A stretch of 64,000 bases of DNA from Microdochium bolleyi (Eukaryota; Ascomycota; Sordariomycetes; Xylariales; Microdochiaceae). The notes under the pieces are model-generated. The model ran no database searches. It worked only from the letters and a program-made list of their open reading frames with translations, and had not been told where the DNA came from. This document shows, piece after piece, positions 9,852-20,298 of this stretch; position 1 is the first letter of the stretch; every line of letters begins with the position of its first letter. Made by a program: the position numbers and the translations under genes. The stretch spans positions 811,524 to 875,523 of the forward strand of contig KQ964245.1 of NCBI GenBank assembly GCA_001566295.1. The letters are read 5' to 3'.

Positions 9852-10932
9852 TTACCGATCCTTGCGAGATTCGGCACCGTGTTCCTGCTCATCATCATCG
9901 TCGTCGTCGTCTTCGTCATTGCGTACGTTCAAAATGTTGAAGCTGGCATCAACCAGGCGTCGATTGATCCAGGCTCGCGTGCCCTTCCATACGGCCTGTG
10001 GAGTCGTTAGCACAAGTACAAGTCGACGCGGAAGGAGGGGGGAGAGGACGAACCCAGAGGAAGGTGAAGACGCCAATGACGACAAACGCGAGGTTGATGT
10101 TCTCCACGCGTCGCCGCCCTGTGGCGCCTGTCCGGCCGTACACTGTAGCAGAAGTGCGAAGATTCCACCATTGCCACGGAGTCATCGCCAAGAAGGCCTT
10201 CACGAAGCCTAGCAGACCCAGTGACAACAGCCCTTTCACGAAGTGAAGCGACCAGCTGTTCGAGTCCAGCTCAAAGCCTATCTCATCCTCGATGCTCAGC
10301 CCTCCCTTCGTCACCGAATCCGCAATGGTGCCCAAAGGATCCAGATAGAGTTCGAGGATGTAGTCTCCGACATAGCCAAGCAGGAAGGTGGTGACGACGA
10401 AGATGCTGAGAGTGAGCAATAGCGTCAGGATAGGGCTTTGCACATGTGCAGCCCAAGTCAGCCTCTGAACCTGGTATGTGTAGTTGCATGTCGGGCACTT
10501 AAATGCGCCGTGAACTTGGATGTACTCCTTAAGGCAGGCCTCGTGGATGTAGCCAATGGACCCCTTGCAGAGACAAGGACTGATGAGCGGGCCGGTAGAC
10601 GGGTCTTTGGGGACCCATCGCTTCTTGGGTCGGCGCCCGCGAACTCCATCTAGGACAGATGGCTCCTCGTAGGTGGGATACTCCTCGTCATGACACATCC
10701 AGCATTGCCTACTGTCAGTCCGAGGCTGTGGTCGCGGCTCGGGTCTTGACTGCTGCTGGGTCGTGCCCTCCTGGTCATGGCCGTGCTGAGGATCTTCGTC
10801 CTCATCATGGGCAGGCTCGAACGTGGCAGGTTTGGCTGTGAAAGGAGTTGGTTCGGGCTGTGGCACTGGGCCCGGGGCCGAGGTCACTGGCTCAGCCGCC
10901 GGGATGCCGTCAAAGTTCCAGTTGCCTTGCAT
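9852..10932 (-). CDS. Membrane RING-CH (RINGv, MARCH-type) E3 ubiquitin ligase
   Basis: Two exons (10932-10054 and 9995-9852; 58-bp intron) encode about 340 residues. After a proline/glutamine-rich N-terminus, a C4HC3 RING-CH finger spans roughly residues 77-145: CWMC, then SPCLCKGS, HEACL and KCPTC. This variant RING recruits an E2 and ubiquitinates membrane proteins. At least three hydrophobic segments follow (SPILTLLLTLSIFVVTTFLLG, a glycine/leucine segment near FVKGLLSLGLLGFVK, and NLAFVVIGVFTFLW), so the protein sits in an endomembrane or the mitochondrial outer membrane. Splicing at 10053/9996 joins FLW to AVWKGTRAWINRRL. The C-terminus is a run of aspartates. The 3' trinucleotide repeat at about 9890-9925 is the coding sequence of that acidic tail. 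Substrates cannot be inferred. Confidence 0.88.
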
Positions 10933-11882
10933 ACTGTCAGGACGGGCCTTGAGTAGCTTGGTGGAAAGATTGGGGCAGGATCTCAGCTTGGACGACCAGT
11001 GTTCCGAGCTCCGATGAAGTGGCGATTCAGCTGCTGCTTGTTGGTAGAACGCGGGGATGGCTCATGACTCCATCTGACATCCACGAACGGTTGCGTGCAT
11101 GTGTTTATGCCAGGTGTAGTCGCAACAAGTGAAAAGAACAGACGTGTCCTGGAGGAGGTGGGAGGAAGGGCGTGGAAGAACGACGAACAAGTGGCATGGA
11201 GGCGGAGATGGAGCGCAGCAATGCCGGGATGCCGGAGCTGTCGCTGACCAACCGCCCAGAGGCGCTCCGAGGACGCGCTTCTCGGGAGGAGCCGATGTAC
11301 CTACCAGTTTACCTGTGCTTCAAGGGCGAGTGGCGTGCGGTTGCACTCGCCGTGGCCAGAAAGCGATCATGCTTTGCGGATGCAGGCCAGCAGACAGCAA
11401 GGGCACTTGCGTCTCGAGCGGCCTATAACAGACACGATCAGTCTTCGTGGGCGCTGCGCTGCTGGGAAAAGTGCACAACAGCAAGGCTTGAATGGACAAG
11501 AAGAATTTCGTGAATTGGCGGTTCAGAATACTTTCACGCCACGCGACATGTGGCTTATCGATAGTCCCTCATGGCACAGAGTGGGGTGGGGGGAGAAGCT
11601 ACAGCCACACAGAGTCGCTCCCAGCCACTGGAGCAGACGCAGCTCCAGGCCGCTATCAGACGCGCAACAGCGAGCTCATCAGCACCCGTGGACCCCAGCT
11701 GCCTGGTGACGACCTGGAGCTCCATCGCCCAGAGGTCCCACAGCCTTGCTACGAACAGCACCTCACCACCCCTTCGTCACTCTCGGGATATCACGACCAG
11801 CTCCAACGACGACCAGCCTGCAACCTTCTAGAGCCTGACCTGTGACAACATCTGCGCGGCCGAAGCTGCATCACAACAAACC
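10933..11882. other. Divergent promoter region, RING-CH gene and proteasome alpha-2
   Basis: This 950-bp stretch separates two divergent start codons. No gene is supported. I looked for a yeast-type PACE proteasome box (GGTGGCAAA) near the alpha-2 start and did not find an exact copy. Confidence 0.5.
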
Positions 11883-13041
11883 ATGGCGGACCGATACTCG
11901 TTCTCCCTTACCACTTTCTCCCCCAGGTGAGCTCATGCTCCCCCGCTCCACCAGACCTCGGGCACTCCTCATTGTCAAGCATGGCTAACACGATGACAGC
12001 GGCAAGCTGGTGCAGATTGGTTCGTCACCTCCGTACTCCGTCTCTCGCCATCAGCAATGCCGCAGCCGTCCGCCACTGGCATAGTTCCCATTTGTTCGCG
12101 CCGACCACGGATTGCTAACATGCCCCTCATCTGGTAGAATATGCCTTGAACGCCGTCAACCAGGGCGTGACAGCGCTCGGCATCAAAGGTAAGCTACACG
12201 CCACGAGTCCGAATCGCAGCGCCCGGTCAAAGTCTATCCTCTAACACCCTCACAGCCACCAACGGTATCGTTCTTGCCACGGAAAAGAAGTCATCCTCAC
12301 CCCTGACCGACCCCTCCTCGTTGTCGAAAGTCAGCGTTATCACACCGAACATCGGCATGGTCTACGCCGGCATGGGACCTGACTACAGAGTACTGGTCGA
12401 CAAGGCGCGGAAGGTCACCCACACCGGCTACAAGCGCATCTACAACGAGTACCCCCCGACCAGAATATTAGTGCAGGACGTTGCGCGTGTGATGCAGGAG
12501 GCTACACAGTCCGGTGGTGTCCGGCCGTACGGCGTCAGCCTGCTCATCGCTGGGTGGGATGAGGGCATCCTGCCCGACGAGCAAGCCGATGTCGAGGGTG
12601 AGGGTGAGGATGTCTCGGAGAAAAGGAAGCCCTCGGGCAAGACTGGTGGCATTCTCAAGGGCGGGCCCATGCTCTACCAGGTCGACCCCTCAGGCAGTTA
12701 TTTCCCCTGGAAGGCAACTGCTATCGGCAAGAGCGCGACAACAGCCAAGACGTTCTTGGAGAAGAGATACACCGAAGGACTGGAACTGGAAGACGCGGTG
12801 CACATTGCGCTGCTTACTCTCAAGGAGACCATTGAGGGCGAGATGAACGGCGAGACAATCGAGATTGGTATGTTACCTCGGACGAGACTTGGTAATGTGG
12901 ATTATGCTAATCAATGTCGCAGGTATCGTTGGCCCACCTGCCGACCACCTGCTCGGTGTCGAGGGTGTGCCTGATGCCACGGGCCCCCGGTTCCGGAAAT
13001 TGACTCCGCAGGAGATCGAGGACTACCTCACAAATTTGTGA
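11883..13041 (+). CDS. PRE8: 20S proteasome subunit alpha type-2 (Pre8)
   Basis: Alpha-2 is one of seven non-catalytic subunits of the outer ring of the 20S core particle, in cytosol and nucleus. Five exons join 11883-11926, 12000-12019, 12138-12188, 12256-12867 and 12923-13041, giving about 281 residues. The first three tiny exons rebuild the alpha-subunit signature: MADRYSFSLTTFSPSGKLVQ, then IEYALNAVNQG and VTALGIKATNGIVLATEKK. The rest follows the family (NIGMVYAGMGPDYRVLV, PYGVSLLIAGWD, GSYFPWKATAIG). The protein is about 30 residues longer than yeast Pre8 because of an acidic-to-basic insert between GWDEGILPDE and GGPMLYQVDPSG, a surface loop also seen in related filamentous fungi as far as I recall. 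The C-terminus ends LTPQEIEDYLTNL. A 20-nt second exon is unusually small. Confidence 0.96.
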
Positions 13042-13139
13042 TCGGTTGTTCGACGGCGAATTATGTCACGGGAGTATATCATTGTTCTCAGCGACTCTAC
13101 TTAGTACCATAGACGGAGATCGTAGGGAAAAGCGCTCTG

Positions 13140-14327
13140 TCAGTCGAGCAATGGCACGGCCGGTTGAGGTTGTGAAATGTCAGACTCGACCAGAATAAAT
13201 GAGGTTCTGCCACCTGCCGCGACGCCGACTATTTTCTGGTGCTTTGCGTCTGGTAAAACGATTTGCGTCCATGAACCTGACTTGCTTACCCCGAGAATTC
13301 CCAGCTGTCCATTCGTGTTATCTCCTGTGACAAAGACCCTGCCTACGGACGTCAAGACAATGGCATGTTGTTCACCCACCGCGCAGCCGATGATGTCTTC
13401 CTCTTCTATGTCGATGGGAATTGGCACGTCCGTCAAGCCATTGAGTAGCGTTGGTCGGCCAGGATGGCCTCCCCAGGCGTATAAGTCATTTCCTTCTGTG
13501 ATAGCCATCAAAGTGTACCCACCTGCCGCAATCGTTCGAACAGAGCCTGTGGGCAGATCAACAAGATCTTCAACACGCGCTGGTCTATCTGCCGGACTGT
13601 GTGCATGCATTTGACAGTGAGTACACTGCACAGTCATGGCCTACAAACGGGCTGCAGGGAACTGGGGGTGTGCAGCAAGCGAAGCAACTCACGTGTTGTC
13701 TGTCGCCTCCCTCCCGAGACACGCGGCGTAGCGGTCGTCGCCCCATGTGTAGACGCAGCCGTCCGCGGTAAGCAAGGCGAAGCCCGTCTCGTAGGCGACG
13801 ATCTTCTGCGTGGTACTGGTCCTCCTGCTGCAAGACTCTCCTGCGAGTCTTGGGATTGTGAATGTTTTCTCGGGGGAGAGGCCGTGCTGGAGGTCTTCCA
13901 GGGAGGGGTATTGCAGTATCGTCATTCTGTCTGGTGGTTGAGACTGGGCGATAAGAGCGAGTTTCTCGTTGCCTGCGATGGCCAAGGTCGAGGCCAGGAG
14001 CTGCTGTCTAAGTACACCATGTGAGAACGGGGAGGGGAAGCCGGCTGAGCGAGGGCCGGATGAGGTTTCAACTGCGTAAAACGTTAGTGGCAACGGCAGT
14101 GGATGTGTACATGATCTCTGAAAGAAAGGACCTTCGCATGCTGCTTGTTATCAGAGCAAGAAGGTGAGCTGGGCCATACCGTGCGTGCTTGATAACAACG
14201 ACCTTGGCTGGCCTATTCTCGAATCGATCAGGATGCTCTTGAACAAGGTGAGATCCTGTGTGTCTTCTATGGCGTTCCCGAAATCGAGCTGGCCCCAGGC
14301 ATTGAAGCCAGTAGCATACAATTCCAT
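13140..14327 (-). CDS. RCC1-repeat (ATS1/SERGEF-like) beta-propeller protein
   Basis: Three exons (14327-14180, 14071-13693, 13596-13140; introns 108 and 96 bp) encode about 327 residues. RCC1-type blades are visible: LYATGFNAWGQLDFG at the start, ADGCVYTWGDDRYAACLG in the middle, and AGGYTLMAITEGNDLYAWGG and VFVTGDNTNGQLGILG near the end. The length fits one seven-bladed propeller like yeast Ats1 or vertebrate SERGEF rather than a multidomain protein. Such proteins act as exchange factors or docking platforms; the client is unknown. Exon joins were chosen because phases match and the blade sequence stays continuous (STH to VETSSG, DNT to PADRPARVEDL). The gene diverges from Dicer-like 2 with 547 bp between the start codons, so the two may share a promoter region. 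Confidence 0.85.
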
Positions 14328-14874
14328 TGCAACTGAGTGGCTCGGTTCCAGGGTGCATGCAGCACCATGCGGCGTTTGCTTGAGTGGACAGAGCGACGTG
14401 TGCGAGTACAACTCACAGACCCCAGACAATGGGAGTGGGTGGTGGAGGCGGGACATTGATCACCGAACCACACCCTCTCAACATTGGGTGAGCACTCTTG
14501 CTGCACCCGCCAGCAACGTTGCGATCGCAGCAACAAAACTCCAGCTCTAGAAATTCGCTGGACCCCATGCTCCCATCCTGTCCTGCCTAAGGCAGACTGT
14601 CGTTGTGCGGAGGCCAGGTCGACCCGGAGTCGGCGTCCATGCTCATGCACAGCACCGCCAACGAGCCCCCGCAGTCGACGTTGGCCTCCCGCAGCAGCAT
14701 CAATGGCCCGAGCCTTGCCAGTATAGATACCACCGCGATCTGCCCTGTTTGCTCCCTCGCCATGGACTTGGAATTTCCATGAGACACACAAGTCGCCTTC
14801 AGGGTGCCAGCAACACCTTCACTTCTCCACGATTACGCTTGACACCACCATCATCGTTCGATTCTCGTCGGAGC
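14328..14874. other. Shared divergent promoter region, RCC1-like gene and DCL2
   Basis: It has no separate gene. The Dicer-like frame is open upstream of the chosen ATG (back to 14605), so part of this region could be coding if an earlier start is used. Confidence 0.5.
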
Positions 14875-17800
14875 ATGGTTTCGACTTTCAGCATGGAGCC
14901 CAACAGCACCTCGCCAGCATCGATCAGCTCGACGCCAGGTCCTGAGAGCCCAGTTGCGGCGGATGGAGGTCCTCAAGGTCAGGGACAGTCTTCTCAATCT
15001 CGTAGGGCCAGTACAGACATGACTTCCGATCTGGAGGACAGTTCACCTGAGCCCAGCAACGAGGATATGTCCATCCAAGGAACCGGACTCCTCAACGCTC
15101 GTGCGTACCAGATCGAGATGTTCGAGTTGAGTCTCAAAAAGAACATCATTGTTGCTATGCCCACGGGTAGTGGCAAGACCCAGATCGCTGTGCTCCGTCT
15201 TCGAGCCGAGGTCGAACGAAGCCCACCTGGAATGGTATGTTCCGACTGTCGCTCCGAGCAATCACTGTTATGGCCTAACTAATGAGCACAGATCTGTTGG
15301 TTTCTGGCCCCAACAGTGGCGCTGTGCGAACAACAGCATGCAGTGTTCAGCCAACAGATGCCAGCAATACCTATCAAGCTTCTCACGGGATCAGTCATCG
15401 AGAAGTGGTCGGACACCACAGTTTGGGATAAGTTCCTGCAGGACGCTCGTATAGTGGTTTCGACATACCAGGTCCTCCGCGATGCCATCATGCATGCATT
15501 TGTCCGTTTCGATAGGTTGGCCTTGATCGTCATTGATGAAGGTAGGCTCAGTTTTCATGATCCTCGAAATACAAACAGAAATGCTCACCAGTATACAGCT
15601 CACAATTGCCGCGGGAAAAGCGCCGTGGTAAAGATCATGCAAAGCTACCACGACCGAAAAACCGCTGGCTGGCCCGTACCGACTATACTTGGCCTGACAG
15701 CGAGTCCGATCATGAACTCGAAAATTGACGGCCTAGAGGAGATCGAGCAGATCTTGGACGCTGTCTGTAGGAGTCCATCGGTCCATCGGGAAGAGCTGCT
15801 CGACATAGTCAAGCTACCTGATATGCTGTGCTCGACCTATGCTGCCTTGCCCAAGCCACTCCCACCTTCAGCGCAGACCATGTCGATGCGAAGTCTTCTG
15901 TCAGCTGCTCTACAGGCCGAAGATGATCTGTTTCATGACCCTTCTGTCTTGAGCCTGGCTGCGGAGAATACTGAGAAAAGCCGTGCAAAGCTCCGACCAC
16001 TCCTTGAAAAGAAGGAGACTTACACCATTCGGGAGCTGCGGTCTTTCGTCCGCAAAGCCGAAGAAGTTCGCGCCGAACTGGGCCCTTGGGCTGCGGACTA
16101 CTTCATCACCGAAGCAATCTCTCACTTCCAAAAACCGTTGGAGGATCTTTCGATCTTCAGGGCGAAGCGCGCCCAGAAGGATTACTTGAACCGCTGGCTG
16201 AAGCTAGTAGACACCAAGCCGAGCACCACAAACTGCTTCGAGTTGTCAGACAAGGTGTCAACACTGGCCCGGCAGTTACTCGCCTGCCCACCGGACACCC
16301 GGGGAATAGTATTCGTTCAGCAGACTGCCACAGTTGTCATACTCGCCAGACTTCTTTCAATGATGCCGGAAATACGGGGGCGGTATCGAATTGGGACGAT
16401 GGTTGGGACCAGTCAATTTGGCGGGAGGGCGAAGGGGCTCGGTGAGCTGCATCAAGACTCTGATTATGCCTATTTGGAGCAGTTCAGACTTGGGTCGCTC
16501 AGTCTCCTGATAGCCACGAACGTGCTGGAGGAAGGTATCGACGTCCCAGCGTGCAACCTCGTGGTGTGCTTCGATACGCCCGCCAACCTCAAATCATTCA
16601 TACAGCGCCGTGGCAGAGCTCGGAAAGGGACTTCGAAGCTGCTTTTGCTCATCTCAGACAACGACGACCAGAACAAACATCAGAAGTGGATGGACCTCGA
16701 GAAAAAGATGAAGGCGCGGTACGAAGATGAGCTTCGCCGTGCCGGCGACATTCTGGTCATTGAGGAATCGGAACTGGCTGAGGTGCCTCCACTCTATATA
16801 CCGAGCACCGGCGCTCTGCTTGACTTCGACCAGGCCAAGTCTCATCTTCAACATGTCTGCACCAAGCTGTCCACTCACAAGGATGCCGATTCGAGTCCAT
16901 ACTACCTCATTCACAGAACTGATCCAGATCGACCCACACTGTCTATGGTCAAAGCAACAGTCGTCTTACCATCGTCACTTCCGGCAGATCTGAGACGCTT
17001 CCAGTCAGAGCGATCATGGCTTTCTGACAAGAACGCAGTCAAGGACGCTGCGTTTGTTGCATTTAAAGCCTTGTATGATTCAGGTCTGGTCAATGACAAC
17101 TTGATGCCTCTCCGACAGGAAGCAGATTTTATCGTTCTCGAGGATGCCCCGGGTATCATGGAAGTTCGGGAATGCTTCAATCCGTGGGTTGCGCTTGCAC
17201 ATGCCTGGAACATGAAATTGACATCAACGTACTCCAAGCTGGTGTTGCGCATTTTGGGGTCTACCGGAGACTTGGTTCACAGAGCTGAGCTGATAATCCC
17301 TGGGACCTTCCCTGACATCCCGAGCTTCCCCTTATTTTGGGACCCAGAGGCAGCCTGGACAGTCGAATTGAAGTGGCTATGCGTTTTGGATGGAACGTTT
17401 GTTCTACCGCAGGACCAGAGCCTTGCCTTGATGCACCATGCGTTCGGACATCGGTTCAACATGCAAGACCTACAGCATGTCATCCATATCGGCCTGCCTT
17501 CCGACAGACAGTTCGGCATCACACACAAGAACGAACCACAGTCTGTCACAGTCGAGTCTCTTGACAGACCTGGCAGTGACCAGTATCTGATCAGGGACGA
17601 CTATAATTCTCCCTTCTTTTATAGAAGCTGGGTTCGTCAACTTGCGGAACCCGATGCGGCTAAGGGACGGGCGAAGAAATACGCCGACTTTTCAGACCAG
17701 CCATGGCTCGTTCTGGACAAGTGGCCCAAACAGATCGACTTCCTCCGGCCCCCTCAAGAGAGCTTGCTGCCGGTGTCGAGTATAGGGAAGCGTCACAGTT

Positions 17801-19635
17801 TCAGACCTGTGGTGATATGTAAACAGGACAGCGTACCGATTGAAGTTGTCCAGCTCGGCACTATTTTGCCCTCGATCATGCATATCATGGAGATTCACCT
17901 CATCGCGGAGAAACTCAGGAAGACCTTGCTCGGAGGCATTGACATCAAGGACATCAGCTTGATCGTGACCGCGATCTCCTCGTCGAAAGCTCAAGGCACA
18001 AGCAATTACCAGCGTCTAGAATTCTTGGGCGACACACTTTTGAAATTCCTGACTACGGCAACTCTGTCTGCCAATCGACCCAACTTTCCAGAGGGTTACC
18101 TGACCATGGCAAAGAACAACATCGTCTCAAACGCTCACCTATGCAGAGTTACGCTTCGAAGTGGCCTAGACGAATACATCCTAACAGAGCCATTCGCGGG
18201 ACGAAAGTGGCGACCGAACTACGTCGAAGATCTGGTACGGAACAATGCTCCTGATGCGACGCCGAGGACGAGACTAGTCTCGACGAAGACACTCGCCGAT
18301 GTCGTGGAGTCACTCGCAGGCGCTGCTTACTTGGACGGAGGATGGGACAGCACAACAAAATATCTGAGGAAAATGCTCCCCGAGGTAGACTTCCGTTCTC
18401 CTGAAGAAGCTCGCTCAATCCTCCTAAGCCAGCGATCGACCTTACATGAGCTGCATCCAAGTCTCGCCCCGCTCGAAGACCTGTGCGGCTACAAGTTCCA
18501 GAACAAAACCCTTCTGATCGAGGCCGTGACGCACACAAAGTTTTACGCTCAGCCAGTTGCGGCGGACTCGACCTCTGATGCCGGTGCTGCTATACCGGCC
18601 TGCGCGAGCCTCGAGCGCCTCGAGTTCCTTGGTGACGCAATCCTCGATACTGTTGTGGTGCAGTACCTCTGGACATGCACCGATGCGACCACCGCAGGCA
18701 GTGGCCAGCAGAAGCTGCTTTCGCATCAGCAGATGCACCTCCTCCGCGCAGCTGCCGTCAATGCCGACCTACTGGGATTCCTGGCGATGGAGTGGTGCAT
18801 CTCGCAGGAGCGGACCGAGATCAGCCCAGACGATCCGACCAAGATTGTCACCAAGACCACAGAGGTCCCAATCTGGAAGTTCATGAGGCACTCGAACCCA
18901 GATCTCGCAATAAAGCAACAGCTCGCGCTGTATCGCCACTCTCAGGGCCGTGAGAATATCTGTCGCGCCCTATTTGGTTCCGGCACCGAGAACGACACTT
19001 CAGTCCGCAACGGCACCGCGACGATAACTAGTGCAACCTACCCCTGGGTCGAGCTCGCGCATCTCCAGATCCCAAAGATCTTCTCGGACATGGTGGAGGC
19101 CCTGATCGGCGCGGTATGGACCGACTCCGGCTCCCTGGAGCAGTGCACGGCGTTAGCCGAGCGCGTCGGCATCATACCTGTCCTCAGGCGGCTCGTGGCG
19201 GACAGTGTTGATGTGATGCACCCGAAGAACAAGCTCGGCGAGCTCATCCGGGACAAAAAGGTCCGGTACGAGCACGGCATCAATATACACGGCTTGAGCG
19301 GATTTGGTGGAGGCCTGAACTGGTCAGTCGGGACCGCCGGAGGCCACGACCAACCGAGGGGCGAAGGTGATGGCAGACCCGCCCCGGACGCAGCCATCCC
19401 AGCCATCGTCCGAGCCCACCTCAGCAGCGCGGCGGAGTACACCTGCAAGGTCTTTGTCGACGAGGAGCTCGTCACCGAGGTCGGCGGCGGGCTAAGCAAG
19501 GAAGAAATCATCACCAAGGCCGCGGACGTGGCGTACAAGGTGCTCCTGGAGCGCTGGGGTCCGTCGGGGCCGCCACCGCAGCCGGTGACGAAGCTGGGGA
19601 TGGTGGATCGCGAGAAGGGAGGAGCAGAATGCTGA
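14875..19635 (+). CDS. DCL2: Dicer-like protein 2 (RNA interference endoribonuclease)
   Basis: DCL2 cuts long double-stranded RNA into small interfering RNAs and is the main antiviral and quelling Dicer of filamentous ascomycetes. Three exons (14875-15234, 15292-15541, 15599-19635; two 57-bp introns) give about 1548 residues. In order: a DExD/H helicase with Walker A MPTGSGKT, motif Ia APTVALCEQQ, DEAH formed exactly at the second splice junction (VIDE|AHNC) and LGLTASP; helicase C with VLEEGIDVPACNLVVCFD and QRRGRARKG; a Dicer dimerisation domain near SPYYLIHRTDP; RNase IIIa (YQRLEFLGDTLLKFL, then DVVESLAGAAYLDGG); and RNase IIIb (LERLEFLGDAILDTV, then FSDMVEALIGAVWTDSG). All acidic catalytic positions of both RNase III sites appear present. 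No PAZ domain is evident, as usual for fungal DCL2. A dsRNA-binding-like tail ends the protein (YTCKVFVDEE, then KAADVAYKVLLERWG). The start could be 14893 or further upstream. Confidence 0.95.
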
Positions 19636-20298
19636 GCGAAGGCCGCGATGGCCATAACCAGGTATAGCACACGATGGCGGATGATTCATGCGGACTTAAA
19701 GTTGGGTAGTCATCTTTGGGCTAGTCAGCCAGTCTAGGTTCTTGTCAGGATGGCCGTAGAATCTTAAAATGTACAAGGGAAAATGGACGTGTCTGCGCCC
19801 AGAAATATATGTGTGGGTGCGTGATGCGTGAGCGTTGCTGTACGCTTTGGTTCAGATTGTGAGAACACATAACTCGACACACAAAGCACGACGACGGAGG
19901 ACGTAAGGCGACAGAATTGGACAAAGCAAAAGCCCAGCACTTGGGCCTCGGATAGTATTGGTAGAATGACTATCTGAAAGCATATACGCCCACCGCCAAT
20001 AATCAGCTACGGCTTCCCCGAGCCGGCTGTTGAGGAGAATGTAGCCTTGGACTGCTCCGGTACCCTTTAGCCTATACGAAGTAACTCTCACCCGCCCGCG
20101 CTTGTTGATACAATTAACGCCTGGCGCCTTGATCCAATATCCGTGATGAAAACACCGTCCGAAACAAAGAAAAGCAAGATAGAGGATAACATGAGTGATG
20201 TGCACTCCTAGGGATCGTGCATGCAATTGCTATACCGTGACCCGGTGATAACATAGATTGGAAGCGTTTTGCCACCATGCACTTGCAGTGCTGGCCGG
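19636..20298. other. Convergent intergenic region
   Basis: It lies between the 3' ends of DCL2 (+) and the WD40 gene (-) and should hold both 3' untranslated regions. No gene or repeat is seen. Confidence 0.55.

Noticed and set aside
9890..9925. Trinucleotide repeat as an independent microsatellite
   Set aside because: It is the coding sequence for the aspartate tail of the RING-CH protein.
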